Source of the DNA: Candidatus Altarchaeota archaeon
GTDB taxonomy: Archaea > Altiarchaeota > Altiarchaeia > IMC4 > QMZM01
Length of the DNA stretch: 9,093 nt
NCBI GenBank assembly: GCA_018897475.1
Contig: JAHIKS010000121.1
Location: forward strand, 1 to 9,093
Reading direction: 5' to 3'
In this document: one piece after another, positions 5,502 to 9,093 of the stretch
Numbering within the stretch: position 1 is the first letter of the stretch
Layout: every line of letters begins with the position of its first letter
Program-made: the position numbers and the translations under genes
The notes under the pieces: model-generated
Told to the model about the DNA's origin: nothing
Seen by the model: only the letters and a program-made list of their open reading frames with translations
Database searches by the model: none

Positions 5502-6716
5502 ATGAAAGACATTCTTACGCTGGATGACATCGAGGTGGAGGGAAAGACTGTTCTTGTAAGGATTGACATAAACACGCCCATTGACCCAAAGACCGGAAAG
5601 CTCCTGGACGATAGGAGGGTGAGGTCCCATAAAGATACCATAACAGACCTCGTGAAGAAGAAGGCAAAGCTTGTTCTTATAGCGCATCAGAGTCGGCCGG
5701 GTGAGGCAGACTTCACAACGCTTGAAAACCACGCCAGGTGGATTTCAGAGATAACCGGCCATGAGGTAAAGTATGTAGACTCACTGTTCAGCTCCTGCGC
5801 CCGGGGGGAGATAGAGAGGATGAAACCTGGCGAGATAATACTCCTGGAGAACGTTCGCTTCTACTCTGAGGAGGTCATTAACGGGCCTGCTGACGCTCAG
5901 GTTAAAACCCATGTCGTCAGGAAGCTGTCAAAGGTTGCGGACATTTACATAAATGATGCCTTTGCAACGGCCCATAGAAGCCAGCCCTCGATGGTCGGCT
6001 TTCCCTTCGTTATGAAATCGGCAGCAGGAAGGCTCATGGAGAAGGAATTGAAGTCAATTGGTGCTATAATGGAGAGCCCAAAGAAGCCAGTCACCTTTGT
6101 TCTTGGCGGGACCAAGGCTGATGATTCCATAAGGGCCGCAAAGCTGGCTCTTGAGAACGGCACCGAATATATTCTCACCGGTGGGGTGGTGGCAAGCATC
6201 TTCCTGGCAGCAAAGGGCTACAGGCTTGGAGAGCCGACCATAGAATTCATCAGGGGCAAGAAAATGGTGGAGCAGATTGACATAGCGAGGGGAATTCTCT
6301 CCGAACATGAGGATAATGTCATAACTCCTGTTGACCTGGCACTGGACAACCACGATGAGAGACTGGAGATTCCGGTAAGTGAATTGCCCAGGAATCTGAA
6401 GATAAGCGATATCGGAAAGGGTACCGTGGATAAGTATGCCGACATAATAAAGAAATCTGGCACCATCTTTGCCAAGGGGGCACTGGGTATCTTCGAGGAA
6501 AAGAACTTCGCCTACGGCACCGAGGAGATTATAAAGGCAATTGCGAATTCTAAGGGCTTCTCCGTCATTGGCGGCGGTCACCTCGTGGCTGCAGCAAAGG
6601 AGCTTGATGTTGAAGGCAAAATCAACCACATAAGCTCAGGGGGAGGCGCGTGCATAAGCCTTCTTGCGGGATACAAGCTTCCTGCCGTTGAGGCCTTGAA
6701 GCACAGGACCGTGTGA
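5502..6716 (+). CDS. pgk: Phosphoglycerate kinase
   Basis: This 404-aa cytosolic enzyme interconverts 1,3-bisphosphoglycerate plus ADP and 3-phosphoglycerate plus ATP. N-domain substrate motifs are RIDINTP (20-26), LIAHQSRPG (with the basic residue that contacts phosphoglycerate), LLENVRFY, and NDAFATAHRSQPSMVGF. C-domain nucleotide motifs are GGTKADDS, GVVASIF, the FAKGALGIFE segment and IGGGHLVAA. The AHQSRPG and GGTKADDS forms are archaeal; bacteria have SHxGRP and GGAKVxDK. Length is normal for archaeal PGK. No SD is seen, and the start is supported by a TATA box at leaderless spacing. Its neighbour Fae-Hps has its own promoter. In an autotroph or methanogen PGK would run mainly in the gluconeogenic direction; that is inference. 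Confidence 0.96.
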   Translation: MKDILTLDDIEVEGKTVLVRIDINTPIDPKTGKLLDDRRVRSHKDTITDLVKKKAKLVLIAHQSRPGEADFTTLENHARWISEITGHEVKYVDSLFSSCARGEIERMKPGEIILLENVRFYSEEVINGPADAQVKTHVVRKLSKVADIYINDAFATAHRSQPSMVGFPFVMKSAAGRLMEKELKSIGAIMESPKKPVTFVLGGTKADDSIRAAKLALENGTEYILTGGVVASIFLAAKGYRLGEPTIEFIRGKKMVEQIDIARGILSEHEDNVITPVDLALDNHDERLEIPVSELPRNLKISDIGKGTVDKYADIIKKSGTIFAKGALGIFEEKNFAYGTEEIIKAIANSKGFSVIGGGHLVAAAKELDVEGKINHISSGGGACISLLAGYKLPAVEALKHRTV

Positions 6717-6747
6717 TTTTGCATGAGGTAAAATAACCCCTTGAGTG

Positions 6748-6756
6748 TTTTATAAT
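6748..6756 (+). promoter_or_regulatory. TATA box of the fae-hps gene
   Basis: TTTATAATA is centred about 28 nt before the ATG at 6780 and no SD sequence lies between them. This spacing indicates a leaderless mRNA starting at or just before the start codon, separate from the pgk transcript. Confidence 0.6.
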
Positions 6757-6779
6757 ACTAATCCCAATTTCTATATACG

Positions 6780-7961
6780 ATGTATAAAATTGGCGAAGCA
6801 TTGGTTGGAAAGGGAAACGAGGTTGCTCATATCGACATCATGGTCGGTGATAAGGAGGGCATCGTCGGACAGGCCTTTGCAAACAGCCTTTCACAATTAT
6901 CTGCAGGGCATACCCCTCTTCTTTCGGTAATAAGGCCGAACCTTCCATGCAAGCCATACACCGTTGTGGTTCCAAAAGTCACTATCAATGACATGGAGGA
7001 CGTCACAAAGATTTTCGGTCCTGCGCAGGCCGGAGTAGCAAAGGCGGTTGCCGATGCGGTTGAGGAGGGAATCATACCCAGGGACAAGGTGGATGACTGG
7101 GTGATAATCTGCTCTGTCTTCATTCACCCCGAGGCGGAGGACTTCAGGAAGATTTACCAGTATAATTACGGTGCAACGAAATTGGCTTTGAAAAGGGCGT
7201 TGGGAGATTACCCGAACCTGGACAAGATTATGTTTGACAAGGACAGGGCGACTCATCCGATAATGGGCTTTAAAGTGCCGAGGTTGCCGAAATGGAACGC
7301 ACCTTATCTGCAGATAGCGCTTGACAACCCGGACCTTGAATACATAAAGAGGGTTATAAAGGAGCTTCCGCAAAGCGACAAGATTATCCTTGAAGCAGGA
7401 ACTCCCCTGATAAAGAAGTACGGTGTTAAGGTAATAGCCGAGCTCAGGGACGTGGCAAAGAGTTCTTTCATGATAGCTGATTTGAAAACCCTGGATGTCG
7501 GCCAGGTTGAGGTTGACATGTCCTTTGATGAGGGAGCCGATGCGGTGGTAGCCTCCGGACTGGCAACCAATGAGGTGCTGGACAAGTTCATCTACGAGGC
7601 GAAGAGGCTTGGTATTTACGCATTCATCGATACAATGAATGTCGATAACCCCCTGGTCAAATTAAAAGCCCTGAAGAATTTACCCGATGTCGTTATACTG
7701 CACAGGGCAATCGACTCGGAGAAGACCCAGGAGCACAAGTGGAGCCAGATAGGCAAGATAAAGAAGGAATTCCCCAACCTCTATGTTGCAGTTGCCGGAG
7801 GAATAGACCCAAGTACTGCTCCCCTGGCTCTCAAGGAGGGTGCAGACATAATCATTGTCGGCAGATACATCACACAGTCCAAGGACGTGGAGAGGTCGAC
7901 AAGGGAGTTCATAAGGCTCGTTGGTGGAGATATAGACCTGAAGAGGGTTCACGTGGAATAG
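6780..7961 (+). CDS. fae-hps: Bifunctional formaldehyde-activating enzyme / 3-hexulose-6-phosphate synthase
   Basis: This two-domain fusion of 393 aa is the normal archaeal length. Residues about 1-163 are Fae, which condenses formaldehyde with H4MPT to methylene-H4MPT; H17 in EVAHIDIMVG matches the catalytic histidine position of Fae, and LLSVIRPNLPCKP, FGPAQAGVAKAV and THPIMGFKVPRLP are typical. Residues about 174-385 are Hps, a (beta/alpha)8 barrel joining formaldehyde and ribulose 5-phosphate: LQIALDNPDL (177-186), ILEAGTPL (203-210), ADLKTLD (233-239, with D234, K236 and D239), LHRAID (307-312), AVAGGIDP (337-344) and GADIIIVGRYIT (354-365). In archaea without a pentose phosphate route the reverse Hps reaction yields ribulose 5-phosphate, and Fae captures the released formaldehyde. 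A separate isomerase (Phi) is needed and is not in the window. All 15 arginines are AGA/AGG. It ends 2 bp before a convergent gene. Confidence 0.96.
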   Translation: MYKIGEALVGKGNEVAHIDIMVGDKEGIVGQAFANSLSQLSAGHTPLLSVIRPNLPCKPYTVVVPKVTINDMEDVTKIFGPAQAGVAKAVADAVEEGIIPRDKVDDWVIICSVFIHPEAEDFRKIYQYNYGATKLALKRALGDYPNLDKIMFDKDRATHPIMGFKVPRLPKWNAPYLQIALDNPDLEYIKRVIKELPQSDKIILEAGTPLIKKYGVKVIAELRDVAKSSFMIADLKTLDVGQVEVDMSFDEGADAVVASGLATNEVLDKFIYEAKRLGIYAFIDTMNVDNPLVKLKALKNLPDVVILHRAIDSEKTQEHKWSQIGKIKKEFPNLYVAVAGGIDPSTAPLALKEGADIIIVGRYITQSKDVERSTREFIRLVGGDIDLKRVHVE

Positions 7962-7962
7962 A

Positions 7963-7976
7963 TTTAAGGCCTTAAA
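7963..7976. repeat. 14-bp perfect palindrome TTTAAGGCCTTAAA
   Basis: It covers the junction where fae-hps (plus) and the PPC gene (minus) end against each other, including the PPC stop codon. It could fold into a short stem in either transcript, but most bases also encode the last PPC residues, so it may be incidental. Confidence 0.5.
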
Positions 7977-8407
7977 AGTTCAAAGCCAGTCTCATCATCG
8001 ATAACGCGTTTTGCTTTTGTATCCAGAAGCTCTAGCAGTATAATCTCTATTATATGCCAGACCCTAACCCCGTTTCTTACACAGCCTGCTTTAGTGGAGT
8101 CTTCCCTTCCGCCCGCAATATGCATGTGCAATTTTGGATTGTTCTTTTCGTCTGGAAAAATCGTGCCAGTGCCGGTTATCTCATGGACCCCGTCCAGGAT
8201 GAGTTCCATCGGCTGGATGGGTTTGCTTCTTCCTTCTTCCGGGCCTACAATCAACTTGCTGCCCGTGTCTGCCCCTCCCACCGCTATCAACATGGCTGCC
8301 TTGATGGATTTTTCACAGGCAAATTCCTCAATCTTTTCATGCAGGATGTCTCCATCCTCGAGCCTTATTACGAAAATTCTTCCGTATGCTGCTTGCGAAT
8401 ACTTCAT
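7964..8407 (-). CDS. PPC/DUF296 domain protein (COG1661 type)
   Basis: This single-domain protein of 147 aa is of the PPC (plants and prokaryotes conserved, DUF296) family. The prokaryotic members are small trimeric proteins with a metal site; in plants the domain sits next to AT-hooks. Family features are an initial strand FVIRLEDGDILHEKIEEFA (12-30), the AAMLIAVGGADTGSKL stretch, LILDGVHEITGTGTI (69-83), and the metal-site region PKLHMHIAGG (H94, H96). In the next signature the usual Gly-His is replaced by Gly-Cys (C109), then VWHIIEIILLEL. The cellular function of prokaryotic members is unsettled. There is no AT-hook and no signal peptide. It starts 10 nt after the stop of the surface-protein gene, with no SD, so the two may be co-transcribed. 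It converges on fae-hps with a 2-bp gap. Confidence 0.88.
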   Translation of the reverse strand: MKYSQAAYGRIFVIRLEDGDILHEKIEEFACEKSIKAAMLIAVGGADTGSKLIVGPEEGRSKPIQPMELILDGVHEITGTGTIFPDEKNNPKLHMHIAGGREDSTKAGCVRNGVRVWHIIEIILLELLDTKAKRVIDDETGFELLRP

Positions 8408-8417
8408 TTTTTATATG

Positions 8418-9093
8418 CTACTTCATCCAGAGAATCAGCGTGGCCTCTGTCATACGTGTCGTGGTGCCGGTTGTAATGTTCGAGGTTTTAAAGGTCATTG
8501 AGGTCTCGTTGAAAGGCATGCCACCTATTAGGTCCATTATGCCGTCATTGTCAGTATCCGATTTATTTACAATGCGGTATATCGCAGCATTGAGTGCATC
8601 GTCCATCCCTGGCGCCGAGTGAGCCGCGCCGGTGTAATTGCATTCGTTACTTCCTGGATAGCCCTCCGGGATTCTGACCGTGACGTTCTCGTTGGTAAGT
8701 GTTTTAGTTATGTGCTCGATACGCCACTGGCAGCCAACCATATGTTTAAATTCCGCTCCATAGCCCACGTCCGCAATGGAGTAGGTTTTGTTGTTATCGG
8801 TATCATTATACAGCAACCACGCCCTTGTAATATAGTCGCTGCTTGTGTTTACCTCCTGCCCGTATCCAGTCATAAATCTGGTCGATTTAGTCTTCTCCAC
8901 AGCCTCTGCCTCCATAATCCGCTGGTCCTCACATATTGTGTCGTTGCCTATGGTAAGTCTGTAGCCCATTTTCTCCGGAATAAACTGCTCCAGATAGAAG
9001 GTTGCGGTGTCGTTAGCAAGCTGCGTGTTGTTCTCAGACCAGTAGATTACTATCTCCTCGAGAGCTCCCATCTTGTTCAGAACCTCGATGGAA
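8418..9093 (-). CDS. Secreted or surface glycoprotein, 3' part only
   Basis: The reading frame is open to the window edge, showing the last 224 residues; an internal ATG at 9071 is not the true start. I do not recognise the family. Eleven N-glycosylation sequons (for example NDT three times, NVT, NYT, NET and NIT) and three cysteines (in TICEDQ, VGCQWR and NECNYT) point to an extracellular protein. Two Asp/Asn-rich loops, YNDTDNNKTYS and SDTDNDGIMD, resemble calcium-binding DxDxDG loops. Aromatic residues and short beta-like stretches alternate throughout, and no C-terminal membrane anchor is visible (ends LILWMK). An N-terminal signal peptide or pilin-like leader would lie outside the window. 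The PPC gene follows 10 nt downstream. Confidence 0.6.
   Translation of the reverse strand, partial: SIEVLNKMGALEEIVIYWSENNTQLANDTATFYLEQFIPEKMGYRLTIGNDTICEDQRIMEAEAVEKTKSTRFMTGYGQEVNTSSDYITRAWLLYNDTDNNKTYSIADVGYGAEFKHMVGCQWRIEHITKTLTNENVTVRIPEGYPGSNECNYTGAAHSAPGMDDALNAAIYRIVNKSDTDNDGIMDLIGGMPFNETSMTFKTSNITTGTTTRMTEATLILWMK

Noticed and set aside
6054..6629. Long open frame (191 codons) on the minus strand opposite pgk
   Set aside because: It lies wholly within the well-conserved pgk gene, has no promoter or RBS and its translation has no recognisable motifs; it is a by-product of the codon pattern.
6897..7373. Minus-strand open frame of 158 codons opposite fae-hps
   Set aside because: Same reason: fully antisense to a conserved gene, low-quality translation.
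8054..8501. Plus-strand open frames of 135-140 codons opposite the PPC gene
   Set aside because: The PPC protein on the minus strand is clearly recognisable, and the plus-strand translations show no domain.
1..9093. CRISPR array
   Set aside because: No regularly spaced repeats with unique spacers are present; the only direct repeats are the two 12-mers upstream of the pilin.

Overview
The window is archaeal and looks like ordinary core-genome DNA of a euryarchaeote-like organism that uses tetrahydromethanopterin (H4MPT), interrupted by one small transposon-type insertion. The lineage signs are a pilin with a class III signal peptide, a geranylgeranyl reductase paired with its own ferredoxin (ether-lipid saturation), an archaeal-type phosphoglycerate kinase, a fused formaldehyde-activating enzyme/hexulose-6-phosphate synthase (Fae-Hps), TATA-type promoters with probable leaderless transcripts, and a GAGGTGAT ribosome-binding site. 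Native genes use AGA/AGG for almost all arginines. I cannot place it more finely: methanogens, Archaeoglobus-like and Altiarchaeota-like lineages all remain possible.

Layout. 1-232: non-coding DNA with a nested inverted repeat and short similarities to the ends of the insertion further along. 243-719: pilin-like surface protein, followed by a T-rich terminator. 791-2385: tight operon of a 2[4Fe-4S] ferredoxin (58 aa), geranylgeranyl reductase and a GatC-like amidotransferase subunit. About 2387-3724: IS200/IS605-type element with a lone, apparently intact TnpB on the minus strand, a candidate guide (omega) RNA at its 3' end and palindromes at both ends. 3725-4949: MgtE-type divalent cation transporter half and a PhoU/TrkA-C protein. 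4950-5450 (minus): HTH-ACT regulator. 5502-6716: phosphoglycerate kinase. 6780-7961: Fae-Hps. 7964-8407 (minus): PPC/DUF296 protein. 8418-9093 (minus): 3' part of a sequon-rich surface protein that runs off the window.

How the genes work together. Ferredoxin probably delivers electrons to the reductase that saturates archaeal lipid chains. PGK and Fae-Hps belong to central carbon metabolism: PGK in glycolysis/gluconeogenesis, Fae-Hps in formaldehyde handling and, in archaea lacking the oxidative pentose phosphate route, in making ribulose 5-phosphate from hexose phosphate. The MgtE half and the PhoU/TrkA-C protein form a plausible ion-transport pair. The pilin and the partial protein at the right edge are cell-surface proteins.

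No clearly new system is present. The most interesting parts are the TnpB element whose end lies on the start of the mgtE gene, and the structured segment at the left edge that may be a deleted relative of that element.
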